Shown one piece after another: positions 35,212 through 43,534 of a stretch of 46,847 bases of DNA. Position 1 is the stretch's first letter, and each line of letters opens with the position of its first letter. The position numbers were made by a program, and so were the translations under genes. Origin of the DNA: Pseudomonadota bacterium. Its GTDB lineage: Bacteria; Myxococcota_A; Polyangia; Fen-1088. The stretch spans positions 1-46,847 of the forward strand of contig JAEXQJ010000091.1 of NCBI GenBank assembly GCA_023438785.1, read 5' to 3'. The notes beneath the pieces were generated by a model. That model made no database searches. It saw nothing but the letters and a program-made list of their open reading frames with translations, and was not told the DNA's origin.

Positions 35212-37019
35212 GGCTCCTTGGCGGGCGGCAAAGTGGGCCGGCGGTAGGCCACGACGAACGGCACACCCTCGTGCGTGTAGATCCGCGCGGGTTGAGTCGT
35301 CCCGTAGGCCTCCCAGTGCAGGTATTCGTAGATGCCGAAGTGCTTCTCCACGATGACGATGCCCAGATCCGAGCGCGCCACCACGGGCTCGCCCACGCCC
35401 ACGTCGCCCACGCCGAGCGGCAGGCGCCCGTCGCGCATGTACATGACCAGGGCGTCGTGCAGCACATCGTGCCAGTAGAGGCGATTCGAGGGCGGCCGGT
35501 TGGCCACGATCCAGGGCAAAAGCGGCTCCACCGAGTAGCCCCAGAATTGCCGGTTCATGCCCAGCGAGGCCCCACCCGCGAACCCGCCCGCGAGCAGGTT
35601 GTAGTGGCCCAGGCCGTCTGGATGAGAGCGCTGGGTCTCCGCCACGGCGGGCACGCAGACCAGCGCGGCCAGCGCGGCCGGCAACACGCGCTGCAGCCGC
35701 GACGGACGCACCGCCGCCCGGGCCAGTTGCCCCAACCAGGCCACGCCCACGCCGGCCACGACGGCCAGGTACGGCGCACCCGTCATGAAGTGCTTCACAC
35801 CGCCAAAGATGGGGGTCGAGGGCATGGCCAGCACGGCCATGGGCGCCAAGATCTGAACGGCCAGGAACACGCCCGGCGCCAAGTCCACATCCGCGCCCGG
35901 CCGCAGCCAGGTGGCGCGCTCGGCGGTGGGCGGGTCGGGGATGAGCACCTGATCCTCGGGAGCGAAAGCCTGTTTGCGGCGCCGGCGCAAGAGGACCACC
36001 GTGCCCACGCCGACCAAGGCCAGCGTGGTTACGGGAAGGGTGAGGCCCGTGGACACCAGCGGGAAGGTCGTGCGCAGAAGCCAGCGTCCGTGCTCGCTCG
36101 GCGCGGGCGGCAGGTTCCAGTTTCGCCCCAGGTACTCGAAGTTGTAGTGCTCGTGCTGTAGATGGCGCAGGAACCAGTCGCGCGTGCGTTCCACGGGCGA
36201 GTGCCACAGCCAAGGCCACAGCGCGAAGAGCACGAGGGGCCCCAGGGCGGCCATGGACACGAAGGCCAAAGGAATACGCGGTGGACGCAGGCGGCGAAGA
36301 TCCCCGCGCCGAATCCAAACGTAGTGGACCAGGAGGAAGAACGGCAGCATCCACGCGTTGTGCTTGGTAGCCAGGGCGAGCCCGTAGAACAGGCCGCACA
36401 GAATCCCCCAGCGCGGCGAGCGCAGCGACCGCCAGTAGGCGAACGACACCAGCAGCAACATCACCGTGATAGGCACGTCGAAGGCCGCGATTTGGCCGTG
36501 GAAAAAGTAGTGCGGTTGCGCCACCGACAGCACGGCCGCCGCCGCGGCCGCGGTTGGCCCGACCAGCCCCCGCGCCAGCAGGAAGACCAAGGCCACGCCC
36601 AGGCCGGTGAGCAAGATGGCCGGGAAGCGAAAGGCCGTCGATTCGCGGGCGAAGAGCGGCAAGGTGAGGTGGCGCCCCTTGATGGCGATGGGATGCAGTC
36701 CCTGCTTGGCGCCCACGCAGTCGCAGCGGTGGAAGAGGCGCCAGGACAGACCGTAGAGAGCCTTGGCCAGCGGCGGGTGCTCGTGGTTGTCGCCCCAGTA
36801 GGCGTCCACGTTGCCGCGCGAGAAGGCAGCGCGCACGTGCCCGGCGCGCAGGTTGTCCCACACGGACTCGAACCAGCCCCAGTAGCGCTCGCCGGCGCGA
36901 AAATACTGGGCCTCGTCGCGGCCGATGCCCTGCGAGCCCTCCACGGCCAACATCCAGCCGCAGGTGGCCACGGCCAGGACCAGGGGCAGCAACCAGGAAC
37001 GTCGCAAGAGCTTGCCCAT
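35208..37019 (-). CDS. GT39/ArnT-like glycosyltransferase (PMT superfamily)
   Basis: A 603-residue membrane glycosyltransferase of the GT-C fold, which moves a sugar from a polyprenyl-phosphate donor onto lipid A, protein or another acceptor on the periplasmic side. The N-terminal helix is followed by GIGRDEAQYFRAGERYWGW, whose Asp-Glu is the catalytic motif of the family, and then NHEHPPLAKALYGL, a second family signature. More than ten hydrophobic helices follow and a C-terminal periplasmic domain ends the protein (RLYWHDVLHDALVMYMRDG; HEGVPFVVAYRRP). Acceptor and sugar are unknown. Its start shares one base with the stop of the upstream gene (TGATG) and its stop overlaps the downstream start, so the three are coupled. 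Confidence 0.85.
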   Translation of the reverse strand: MGKLLRRSWLLPLVLAVATCGWMLAVEGSQGIGRDEAQYFRAGERYWGWFESVWDNLRAGHVRAAFSRGNVDAYWGDNHEHPPLAKALYGLSWRLFHRCDCVGAKQGLHPIAIKGRHLTLPLFARESTAFRFPAILLTGLGVALVFLLARGLVGPTAAAAAAVLSVAQPHYFFHGQIAAFDVPITVMLLLVSFAYWRSLRSPRWGILCGLFYGLALATKHNAWMLPFFLLVHYVWIRRGDLRRLRPPRIPLAFVSMAALGPLVLFALWPWLWHSPVERTRDWFLRHLQHEHYNFEYLGRNWNLPPAPSEHGRWLLRTTFPLVSTGLTLPVTTLALVGVGTVVLLRRRRKQAFAPEDQVLIPDPPTAERATWLRPGADVDLAPGVFLAVQILAPMAVLAMPSTPIFGGVKHFMTGAPYLAVVAGVGVAWLGQLARAAVRPSRLQRVLPAALAALVCVPAVAETQRSHPDGLGHYNLLAGGFAGGASLGMNRQFWGYSVEPLLPWIVANRPPSNRLYWHDVLHDALVMYMRDGRLPLGVGDVGVGEPVVARSDLGIVIVEKHFGIYEYLHWEAYGTTQPARIYTHEGVPFVVAYRRPTLPPAKEP

Positions 37020-37918
37020 CAGCTACGCGCCTCCGCGGCCAAACCCAGGTGGCGCGACGCGGCGTTGTCCGCCGTGATCTCGAAGCGCACCTTGCCCATC
37101 TGGCCCGCCAGCGATGAGGTGTCAAAGACGAGCACGGTCCACCCGCTGAAGTTGGCCGCGTCCACGCGGCCCACCTCTCGGTCGTTGACCAACACGCGAA
37201 CCTTCACCGTGCCCGTGCCCCCCTTGCGCAGCCAGACGTTGTGCAGGCCCGCGCCCACGGCCAGTTCACGGCCCAGCGGCACATGGTCGTATTCCAAGGC
37301 CAGGGTTGCCCCGCCCACGGGCTCGCTGTGCAAGGCAAAGCGAGGGCTGGTGTCGATCTCCAGTATCTGCGGCCTGACGTAGCCCGGACCAGGGCAACGG
37401 TGGCCATCGCCGACCACGTCGCACGACACCACGCGGCCGTCGCGCTCCATGCGCGACAGCACGCCCTTCTTCCACTCAGCCACGAAATCGAAGGCCACCT
37501 GGGCAGCCGCGCGGTCAAACCGGCTGATAACCAACGCCCCGTGCCGCGCGCGGTAGGCGGGGCGCAAGCCCTTGACCTCGGGCGCCTGAGCCCCGCGCTG
37601 CGAGATCTGCCAAATGCGGCCGAAGCGGGCCGCGTCCATGCGGCCGGCCACGGGCATGGGCACGAGGTCGCCCAATTGCTGGCGCATGAGGGGATCGGCC
37701 CAGCCCGGTGCGGCGACGATGAGATCACCCGGGCGGAACTGGGCGCGGACATCGGTCGCCGCACGACGCCAGTCGTCGTCGCTGGGCACGCGCAGTGGCG
37801 CCGCGAGCGAGGCCATGGTCTCGATCCCGGCCAGCAGCAACAAACCAGCGGCCACCAGCACACCGATGCGTCGTCGTCGCAGGGCTTCTCTGTCCAGCAA
37901 GGGCGGCGACAATAGCAC
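37019..37918 (-). CDS. Membrane-anchored periplasmic protein, first gene of the GT-C operon
   Basis: A 299-residue protein with one N-terminal helix (GVLVAAGLLLLAGIETM) and a periplasmic body. The body (RPGDLIVAAPGWADPLMRQQLGDLVPM, LEYDHVPLGRELAVGAGLHNVWLR, VRVLVNDREVGRVDAANFSGWTVLVFDT) looks beta-rich. It recalls the soluble periplasmic domains that follow PMT-type glycosyltransferases, here on a separate chain, so it may help bind donor or acceptor; this is inference. The start is GTG at 37918 without a visible ribosome site, so translation might begin a few codons further in. Its stop shares one base with the next start. Confidence 0.65.
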   Translation of the reverse strand: MLLSPPLLDREALRRRRIGVLVAAGLLLLAGIETMASLAAPLRVPSDDDWRRAATDVRAQFRPGDLIVAAPGWADPLMRQQLGDLVPMPVAGRMDAARFGRIWQISQRGAQAPEVKGLRPAYRARHGALVISRFDRAAAQVAFDFVAEWKKGVLSRMERDGRVVSCDVVGDGHRCPGPGYVRPQILEIDTSPRFALHSEPVGGATLALEYDHVPLGRELAVGAGLHNVWLRKGGTGTVKVRVLVNDREVGRVDAANFSGWTVLVFDTSSLAGQMGKVRFEITADNAASRHLGLAAEARS

Positions 37919-38023
37919 GCGACGGGAACCGCGTGCCTAGGGGCGCACGAGGGCACGGACGGGGGAGGCGAACAGCGGGCGAGGCGGGAAGGAAGCGCGG
38001 CTTGCGGACGGGCTCGCCGTGGG

Positions 38024-38449
38024 TCAGCGGGGCACCAGGGCGGAGGTGCAGCGGGCGTCGCAGGACATGGGCTGCACCCTGAGCGTGTCATTGTGCAAGG
38101 AGACAGGGCCCTCGATGACGCGTGCGACGCGGAAGGCGGAGGTCCCCTCCTCGGCGGTCAGGGCCACCCGGAAAGTGGCGGTTTGCCCGGACTCGGAGGT
38201 CAGGGAGACCGAGCACGTGCCTGCCCCAGTGCCGCGGAAGTACCCGCCAACCCAGCCGATTCCGCCCAGGCAGGGCCCGCTGGTTTCCAGCCGACGAAAG
38301 GCCTGCTCGCCACCCTCGCTGAGGACCGTGTAGGTCCGGTCGGCCACGTCCCGGCGACAGGATGCGCACCCCGTCACATAGACGAAAACACCTGCTCCCG
38401 CGGCTGCCAGGCCGGCAAGGACGAGATGGGTTTTCATTCGGGTCGTCAT
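38024..38449 (-). CDS. Small cysteine-rich lipoprotein
   Basis: A 141-residue exported protein. MTTRMKTHLVLAGLAAAGAGVFVYVTGC is a lipoprotein-type signal with Cys28, and CASC follows at once. The mature part is beta-rich (DRTYTVLSEGGEQAF, GTCSVSLTSESGQTATFRVALTAEEG, SLHNDTLRVQPMSCDARC) with six cysteines including those at the lipobox, suggesting disulfides. I recognise no family. The ATG at 38449 is chosen because a weak GAGAAG precedes it; the frame is open to 38476. The 105-base spacer before the GT-C operon (37919-38023) shows nothing recognisable. Confidence 0.68.
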   Translation of the reverse strand: MTTRMKTHLVLAGLAAAGAGVFVYVTGCASCRRDVADRTYTVLSEGGEQAFRRLETSGPCLGGIGWVGGYFRGTGAGTCSVSLTSESGQTATFRVALTAEEGTSAFRVARVIEGPVSLHNDTLRVQPMSCDARCTSALVPR

Positions 38450-38490
38450 GGCACTTCTCGGTCGACTACTGTCCATGAGACGGCGCCACC

Positions 38491-38505
38491 GTGAATCTCA
38501 TTCAC
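38491..38505. promoter_or_regulatory. Short perfect palindrome upstream of the small lipoprotein gene
   Basis: GTGAAT-CTC-ATTCAC is a perfect six-base inverted repeat with a three-base centre, about 42 bases before the lipoprotein ATG (minus strand). It could be a regulator site or the end of the neighbouring transcript from 39630, which stops 64 bases away; there is no T-run to favour a terminator. Confidence 0.35.
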
Positions 38506-38568
38506 AGTCCGCGCGCAGCGATGCAATCTGCCCGCCACGCGGACGTGTTCCGGCCCGACGGCGAACCG

Positions 38569-39630
38569 TCAGGGTTGGCGGCCGGGGCAGTCCTTGAGCT
38601 GGGCCTGGAGGAACTCCAGCGGCAGGGCCAATTCGATGCGCAAAGATCCCGCATGGGATGGCTGCACGCTGGCGTGATCGAGGAAGGCGGCCAACTCTCC
38701 GTTCCCCTGAGCCAGGGCAGCCGCACGACCCATGGTCAGGACGCCCCCCAGGGCATGGGCCAGGTCGAGGGTGCCGGCCGGATCCGTGCCGTCCGCATCA
38801 GCCACCAAGCCCACGTCATGGCTGGCATCCACGTGCACCTTGAGATGGTCGGTCATGGTCTGCAGGCGGGCCGCCACGTCCGGCCTCTCGTGGGCAAACA
38901 GGTTGGCCAGCGCGGCCGACTTCACCAGGCCGTAGACCTCGCCATAGCTGTCGCTCTCGCCGATCAGCGACAGCCCGACGGCAGCCCGGCCCTCCAGGCG
39001 ATCGGCGGCCGCCCGGATCTCGTCCTCCGCACGCCCCACCATGAGCATTTCGTCGTTCCACACCAGGGCCACCTCGCCGCCCGAGGCCGGTTTGAAAAGA
39101 CGCGTGTGCGGGCCCAGAGGCTGCGGCTCCATGTCCGGAAACAGCTCGGCCCAGTTGGCGTGCCCCAGACGGCCCGTGATGATCACGGTCTCATCAGCCA
39201 GCGCCACGCGATCCAGATCCTGAAAGAAGTCCAGGCCCGTCTTGCTGCGCAGACGCTCCGCTCGCTGACCGTCGGGCGGGCCCAGGAAGCAGTCCACGAG
39301 CAGTTGGCCCACCGGCGAATCACGAAGCACGCGCGCCTCCACCACGATGGCCGCCTGCTTGACCTGAGTCGGCAGGGCGACCAGCAGGGGATCGCGATGC
39401 TCGGGCGCGGACTGAGCCGCCACGGGATCGGTGGGGAGCGAGGGTGTAACAATGAAGGCCGGAGGACGGCGGCGCCGGGCCAGTCGCAGGAGGTCGGCCG
39501 CGCTCATGTGGCGCGGGATCTTCACCTCCAGGGTCGTGGGCGCCAGTGCACGCTTGCCGCGGGACATGAACCAGACGGCCCCCGCCAGCAACAACATGGC
39601 CGCGATCAGCCAATAGGAACGCCGCCCCAC
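38569..39630 (-). CDS. Single-pass membrane protein of unknown function
   Basis: A 353-residue protein. An N-terminal helix (YWLIAAMLLLAGAVWFMS) anchors a large, probably periplasmic, mixed alpha/beta domain. Segments such as TLEVKIPRHMSAADLLRLARRRRPP, VLRDSPVGQLLVDCFLG, DLDRVALADETVIITGRLGHANWAELFP and LKVHVDASHDVGLVADADGTD are not assigned to any family by me. The paired layout of an initial strand-rich part, then a ligand-free region with helix-rich LDLAHALGGVLTMGRAAALAQ, recalls proteins that are widespread hypotheticals in Myxococcota. Composition is typical of the neighbours. It is transcribed singly; the next gene upstream, ilvE, is 358 bases away with a hairpin between. Confidence 0.68.
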   Translation of the reverse strand: MGRRSYWLIAAMLLLAGAVWFMSRGKRALAPTTLEVKIPRHMSAADLLRLARRRRPPAFIVTPSLPTDPVAAQSAPEHRDPLLVALPTQVKQAAIVVEARVLRDSPVGQLLVDCFLGPPDGQRAERLRSKTGLDFFQDLDRVALADETVIITGRLGHANWAELFPDMEPQPLGPHTRLFKPASGGEVALVWNDEMLMVGRAEDEIRAAADRLEGRAAVGLSLIGESDSYGEVYGLVKSAALANLFAHERPDVAARLQTMTDHLKVHVDASHDVGLVADADGTDPAGTLDLAHALGGVLTMGRAAALAQGNGELAAFLDHASVQPSHAGSLRIELALPLEFLQAQLKDCPGRQP

Positions 39631-39988
39631 TAGGCGTCTCCCCTTTCCCGAGCCCGCCCGAGGCCCTCCGCCGCGAACGCCGCGGTGTGCGCGAGCAGAG
39701 CGGCCCTACGGTTGAGCACGGTGACCGCCAACCCCAGGACGAGGCACCGCCTGGACGCCAAGGGGCGGCGCCACGGATCGGCGACAACGGCGAACACGGT
39801 CATAGGCCTACCCCGGGGTGATGATCGCCGGTGCGGCCGGGGTCAAGGCCTCGCGCATGACTTGACCCCGATCTCCTCTCCCAAGGCCGCACGCGGCGAA
39901 CACAGGGCCGCCGAGCGCACGAGGCGCACTGTCGAGTGAAGAGCGGCGACGCCGTCACGCCGCCCCGGCCCGCCTCGTCACTCGGAGG
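39631..39988. other. Intergenic spacer between ilvE and the membrane protein gene
   Basis: This 358-base stretch holds no convincing gene. A short plus-strand frame (39685-39939) is Arg-rich without ribosome site or family sequence. The only clear structure is the hairpin at 39838-39870. Confidence 0.6.
39838..39870. terminator. Perfect 10-bp hairpin downstream of ilvE
   Basis: CGGGGTCAAG and its exact reverse complement CTTGACCCCG flank a 13-base loop. It lies about 120 bases past the ilvE stop on the minus strand and could end or protect that transcript. It lacks a T-run, so it is either a Rho-dependent/3'-end stabilising structure or an operator for a regulator of the next gene. Confidence 0.45.
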
Positions 39989-40906
39989 CTAGACCTCGGT
40001 GCACCAAGCGCGGTACTTGGCCGAACGTCCGCGGACCACGTTGAAGAAGAGCTCGCGCAGCTCGGTGGAGACGCGGCCCATGTGGCCCGAACCCACGGGG
40101 CGGTGATCGATGCGCGTCACGGCGGTGATCTGCGCCGCGGTGCCGCTCAGGAAGACCTCGTCGGCCACGAACAGCTCGCCGCGCTCCACCGGCCGTTCCT
40201 CGACCGGCATGCCCAGCTCGTCGCGCACCAGCTGGATGATCGAGCGGCGGGTGATGCCCTCGAGCACACTCTGGTTGAGCGACGGCGTGACCAGCGTGCC
40301 CCGCCGCACGAGGAAGATGTTCTCGCCCGAGCCCTCGCTCACGTAGCCCTGGTGGTTGAGCAAGATGGCCTCGTCGAAACCCGCCAGCTCAGCGTCGCTC
40401 TTGGCAAACGCGCTGTTGATGTAGCTGCCCGTGATCTTGCCGCGCGGGGGAACGACGCTGTCGTCGGGCCGCCGCCAGGAGGACACCGTGCAGTGAGCGC
40501 CCTCGGCCTTGTCGATGTACAGGCCGAAGGGAACGGCCACCGCGGCCAGCTTGGGGTGCAGCCCGTGCAACCGGACCCCGATGACCTCGTCGGAGAAGAA
40601 GGCCAGCGCGCGGACGTAGAGATCCTCTTTCAGGCCTTCGGCGCGCAGCAATTCCAGAATGCCCGCGGCCGTGGCCTCTTCGTTCAGGGCCAGCTTCATG
40701 CGCAGCAAGCGCGCCGATTCGTGCAGCCGACGGACGTGATCAGCCAGGCGAAACACGAACAGCTTCTCGACGTCGGCATTCCAGTAGGCGCGAATGCCCG
40801 CGAATACGCCCGTGCCGTAGTTGAAGGTGTGGGTGAGCAGGCCCAGCTGGGCCTCTCCGTAGGGAACCACGCGGTCTTCGACGAGCGCCATGCGGGGAAG
40901 TTTCAC
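39989..40906 (-). CDS. ilvE: Branched-chain amino acid aminotransferase (class IV PLP)
   Basis: A 305-residue PLP enzyme, the normal IlvE length. It moves the amino group between glutamate and the branched-chain 2-oxo acids. Class IV signatures: LLTHTFNYGTGVFAGIRAYW near the N-terminus, the catalytic Lys in GKITGSYINSAFAKSDAE, and DEAILLNHQGYVSEGSGENIF, GITRRSIIQLVRDELG, ADEVFLSGTAAQITAVTRID. The start is GTG at 40906 (VKLPRMAL), because AAGGAGG lies six bases upstream; the ATG at 40891 has none, and the long frame further upstream is chance. It diverges from a MocR regulator with a shared 123-base operator region, so control by that regulator is probable. D-amino-acid transaminase and ADC lyase share the fold but fit less well. 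Confidence 0.92.
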   Translation of the reverse strand: MKLPRMALVEDRVVPYGEAQLGLLTHTFNYGTGVFAGIRAYWNADVEKLFVFRLADHVRRLHESARLLRMKLALNEEATAAGILELLRAEGLKEDLYVRALAFFSDEVIGVRLHGLHPKLAAVAVPFGLYIDKAEGAHCTVSSWRRPDDSVVPPRGKITGSYINSAFAKSDAELAGFDEAILLNHQGYVSEGSGENIFLVRRGTLVTPSLNQSVLEGITRRSIIQLVRDELGMPVEERPVERGELFVADEVFLSGTAAQITAVTRIDHRPVGSGHMGRVSTELRELFFNVVRGRSAKYRAWCTEV

Positions 40907-40919
40907 GGATGCCTCCTTA

Positions 40920-41029
40920 GGTCCAATTGTCAGTCCAATTCGTGATTGGCCTCTAACTGGATTGAATGTGCACCCGCGTTCAGGCACTCTCAAGGACCAG
41001 TTCACGATAATTGGACCGATTGGACTGAC
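40920..41029. promoter_or_regulatory. Divergent operator with paired inverted half-sites between ilvE and the MocR gene
   Basis: GGTCCAATT (40920-40928) and GTCAGTCCAAT (40929-40939) lie side by side on the left. Their exact reverse complements, AATTGGACC (41009-41017) and ATTGGACTGAC (41019-41029), lie side by side on the right, but in the opposite relative order. Further copies of the core occur: CCAAT-TCGTG-ATTGG (40935-40949), and TCACGAT at 41002-41008 mirrors TCGTGA at 40940-40945. The right-hand copy touches the MocR start codon. MocR regulators typically bind paired direct repeats in divergent intergenic regions, so this is the likely site for autoregulation and ilvE control. Confidence 0.8.
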
Positions 41030-42502
41030 ATGACCAAGTCCACCTCTCCCGTGGTCGATGCTTTGGGCGCCTGGTCGGCGGGACGCGGGCCGCTGTACCT
41101 GCGCCTGGCCGAAGCCGTCGCTGAGGCCATCACGCGCGGCGATCTTCTGCCCGGCTCGCGACTGCCGCCCGAGCGCGCGCTGGCCGATGAACTGCACATC
41201 AGCCGCACCACGGTGGTCCTGGCCTACCAGCGGCTGCGCGACGGGGGACGCGTGGAGAGTCGGCAAGGCAGCGGGACCTGGGTGCGCGGCACGGGACGTG
41301 AGGCCGGCCCCAGTCCGCAGGAACACGAGGTGACCTCGGCCTTTCGTCGCAACGTGGTGTTTCGCAGCCTCTTCGAGCACACGGGGGAGGCCATCGGCAT
41401 GGTGGGCGCGTACCTGCCGCCCTTGCCGGAGGTGGAGGAGAGATCACGCGAGATCGCGGCACGCCCACTGGCCGAATTGGCCGCCACTTCCGGCTACTCG
41501 CCCCTCGGCCTGCCCGACCTGCGCCACGCGGTGGCCGGGATGCTCACGCGAGGAGGGCTGCCCACCCGCGACAGTGAGGTGCTCATTACCAGCGGCGCCC
41601 AACAGGCCATCAGCCTGGTGGCCGGCCTGCTGGTCCCGCGTGGCGAGACGGTGGCCACCGAGGATCCCACGTACATCGGGGCCATCGACGTGTTCTCCGC
41701 CGCGGGCGCCCGCGTTCTCACGGTGCCGTCGGGCTCCGACGGACTGGATCCCGATCGCCTGCGTCCAGTGCTGGAAACGCGCCCGCGCCTGCTCTACGTC
41801 GTGCCCACCTTCCACAACCCCACGGGCGCCATCATGCCCGAGCGCACGCGACGCGAGATCGCTCGTCTGAGCGAGGAGCTGCAGGTCCCGGTTGTCGAGG
41901 ATCTGGCGCTTGCCGGGTTGGGCTTGGGTCGAGAGCCGCCGCCGCCCATCGCCGCCTTCGCCCGCAACGCCCCCATTCTCACCGTGGGCTCGGCCAGTAA
42001 GACGTTCTGGTCGGGGTTGCGCGTGGGTTGGTTGCGCGGGCCGGAAACCTTGATCGGTCGTCTGGGGAGGTGGAAGGCGCTGGCCGACCTGGGCAGTCCC
42101 CTGCAAACCCAGGCCGTGGCCGCGGCGCTACTGGCCCGAAGCGCGGCGGCCGAGAAGCAGCGGCGGCGCGAGAGTGTGGCGCGGCTCGATCTGCTCACGT
42201 CGCTCATCAAGAAGCATCTGCCCGGCTGGACCTGGAAAAAACCCGAGGGAGGCCTGCTGCTGTGGACGCGCATGCCCGCGGGCGACGCCAACCAACTGGC
42301 GCCCATTGCCCAACGCCATGGCGTGGCCATCGTGTCCGGGTCGGCCAATTCCCCCGACCATCGCTTCGCTGATCACGTGCGCCTACCCTTCGTGGCCGAG
42401 CCCGCCGCGATGACCGAGGCCCTGCAGCGCCTGGGGCGCGCCTGGCGGGAATACCAGCCCCGAGCCCTGGGCCCAGGCGGCAGCTTCGACGTGATCGTGT
42501 AG
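41030..42502 (+). CDS. MocR-family (GntR-type HTH plus aminotransferase-like) transcription regulator
   Basis: A 490-residue regulator. Residues about 20-90 are a GntR winged helix (PLYLRLAEAVAEAI, LLPGSRLPPERALADELHISRTTVVLAYQRL, SRQGSGTWV). The rest is a fold-type I aminotransferase domain used as effector sensor: YSPLGLPDLRHAV, SGAQQAISLVAGLL, VPTFHNPTGAIM, and the PLP-binding Lys324 in SASKTFWSGLRVGW. MocR proteins bind PLP-amino acid adducts and often control the divergent gene, here the ilvE-like aminotransferase. The ATG at 41030 directly follows the operator half-site; the open frame continues upstream through the operator and is not used. No strong ribosome site is seen, so a near-leaderless transcript is possible. 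Confidence 0.93.
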   Translation: MTKSTSPVVDALGAWSAGRGPLYLRLAEAVAEAITRGDLLPGSRLPPERALADELHISRTTVVLAYQRLRDGGRVESRQGSGTWVRGTGREAGPSPQEHEVTSAFRRNVVFRSLFEHTGEAIGMVGAYLPPLPEVEERSREIAARPLAELAATSGYSPLGLPDLRHAVAGMLTRGGLPTRDSEVLITSGAQQAISLVAGLLVPRGETVATEDPTYIGAIDVFSAAGARVLTVPSGSDGLDPDRLRPVLETRPRLLYVVPTFHNPTGAIMPERTRREIARLSEELQVPVVEDLALAGLGLGREPPPPIAAFARNAPILTVGSASKTFWSGLRVGWLRGPETLIGRLGRWKALADLGSPLQTQAVAAALLARSAAAEKQRRRESVARLDLLTSLIKKHLPGWTWKKPEGGLLLWTRMPAGDANQLAPIAQRHGVAIVSGSANSPDHRFADHVRLPFVAEPAAMTEALQRLGRAWREYQPRALGPGGSFDVIV

Positions 42503-42536
42503 AGCACCGAACGCGCCTGCGCGGGTCGAGGGCACG

Positions 42537-42944
42537 TCAGGCGTCGCCGAGGAGGCGCCGAACGGCGGAGAGCAGCAGGTGTGTCTGGAACGGCTTTACG
42601 ATCCAACCACGCGCGCCGGCGCGCTTGGCGCGCAAGATGAGATCGGGCGTGCCCTCGGTGGTCAACATGATCACCGGCACGGGCGGGGCGGGCTGGTCGC
42701 CTTTGAAGGTCTCCAGGAACTCCAGACCCGTCATGCGCGGCATGTTCACATCGCACAGGATGAGCGCCGGCTTGCATGGCGAACGCACGGCATCCAGGGC
42801 CTGCAAGCCGTCATTGGCCTCGCTGACCTGGTACCCGGCGGACGCCAGCGCACTCGACACCTGCAGGCGGATGGTCATCGAGTCGTCGACGACCAGAACG
42901 GTCTTCTTGGTCTGAGCAGGCCCCGTGTGGGTTACAGCGTCCAT
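42537..42944 (-). CDS. CheY-like single-domain response regulator
   Basis: A 135-residue receiver domain. TVLVVDDSMTIRLQV carries the acidic pocket, ILCDVNMPRMTG the phosphoacceptor Asp, MLTTEG the conserved Thr, and WIVKPFQ the conserved Lys, so it should be phosphorylated. The NMPRMTGLEFL and TTEG pattern is the chemotaxis-type CheY/PatA group. No output domain follows. It starts seven bases after the CheX-like gene on the same strand, which suggests a shared transcript and joint work; the ATG has no clear ribosome site, so translation is probably coupled. Confidence 0.9.
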   Translation of the reverse strand: MDAVTHTGPAQTKKTVLVVDDSMTIRLQVSSALASAGYQVSEANDGLQALDAVRSPCKPALILCDVNMPRMTGLEFLETFKGDQPAPPVPVIMLTTEGTPDLILRAKRAGARGWIVKPFQTHLLLSAVRRLLGDA

Positions 42945-42951
42945 GTGCGGT

Positions 42952-43491
42952 TCAGAACAGCATGACCGCGCCCTCGGCGAGGGCCCGGGTCGGTCGGGAG
43001 GGATTCGGTTGGAGGGCGAGCCCCGGAGTCCAGCCGGCCAGCAGCCACGCCTCGAGCAGGGAATCACCGATGCGCAAGACCAGCGGAAGTCGAACCGGCG
43101 TGGAGCTCAGAGCTCGCGCCAAGTGTTGCGCTGGCGTGAGCTCCGGGACCCGGGCTTCGAGAATGAGCCCGTAGTCCGCCAGACGGTTGCGCATCCTCCC
43201 CGCCGCCTGGTTGGCCAGCTCGCAGGCCCAGTCCGCGGCGTCGAGCTGCCCCTCGATGGGTGGCTTGGGGCGCAGCATATGGAACAGGGCCGGCTCGCCC
43301 AACAGAGCCAACGAGACGGAGAGGTCCGGGTTGCCAAAGCTCGCCATGGCGCACAACGCGTGCGTGGAAGCCGGATGCGGCGGCAGCGCGGGCATGCGCA
43401 CGCTCGTCAGGCCGAGCGCCATCAGAAGGTCGTCGAGGCTGTGCGCCAGAATCTCGGCCAGACACTCAGCGGGATCAGGGCGATGAGGCAT
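42952..43491 (-). CDS. CheX-like (CheC/CheX/FliN-type) protein
   Basis: A 179-residue soluble protein with a CheX-like pattern: ASFGNPDLSVSLALLGEPALFHML, then DAADWACELANQAAGRMRNRLADYGLILEARVPELT, where E..N..AGR..N.L matches the active helix of CheX/CheC phosphatases (Glu and Asn). LVLRIGDSLLEAWLLAG forms the C-terminal strand-helix. CheX/CheC proteins dephosphorylate CheY-P; next to a CheY-like receiver this fits well. Identification is by motif and context and would be best confirmed by profile comparison. Confidence 0.65.
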   Translation of the reverse strand: MPHRPDPAECLAEILAHSLDDLLMALGLTSVRMPALPPHPASTHALCAMASFGNPDLSVSLALLGEPALFHMLRPKPPIEGQLDAADWACELANQAAGRMRNRLADYGLILEARVPELTPAQHLARALSSTPVRLPLVLRIGDSLLEAWLLAGWTPGLALQPNPSRPTRALAEGAVMLF

Positions 43492-43534
43492 AGAGCGTAG
43501 CTCCCGTCATCGGCTCTTTCAGCCTGAACCTGAA

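Noticed and set aside
33811..37125. Single 1104-codon minus-strand frame spanning two glycosyltransferase-operon genes
   Set aside because: Its first two thirds are Arg/Ala/Gly-rich shadow of the GT39 gene; only the last 466 codons are a real membrane protein starting at 35211.
39685..39939. 84-codon plus-strand frame in the ilvE spacer
   Set aside because: Arg-rich, no ribosome site, no family sequence, and it contains the hairpin.
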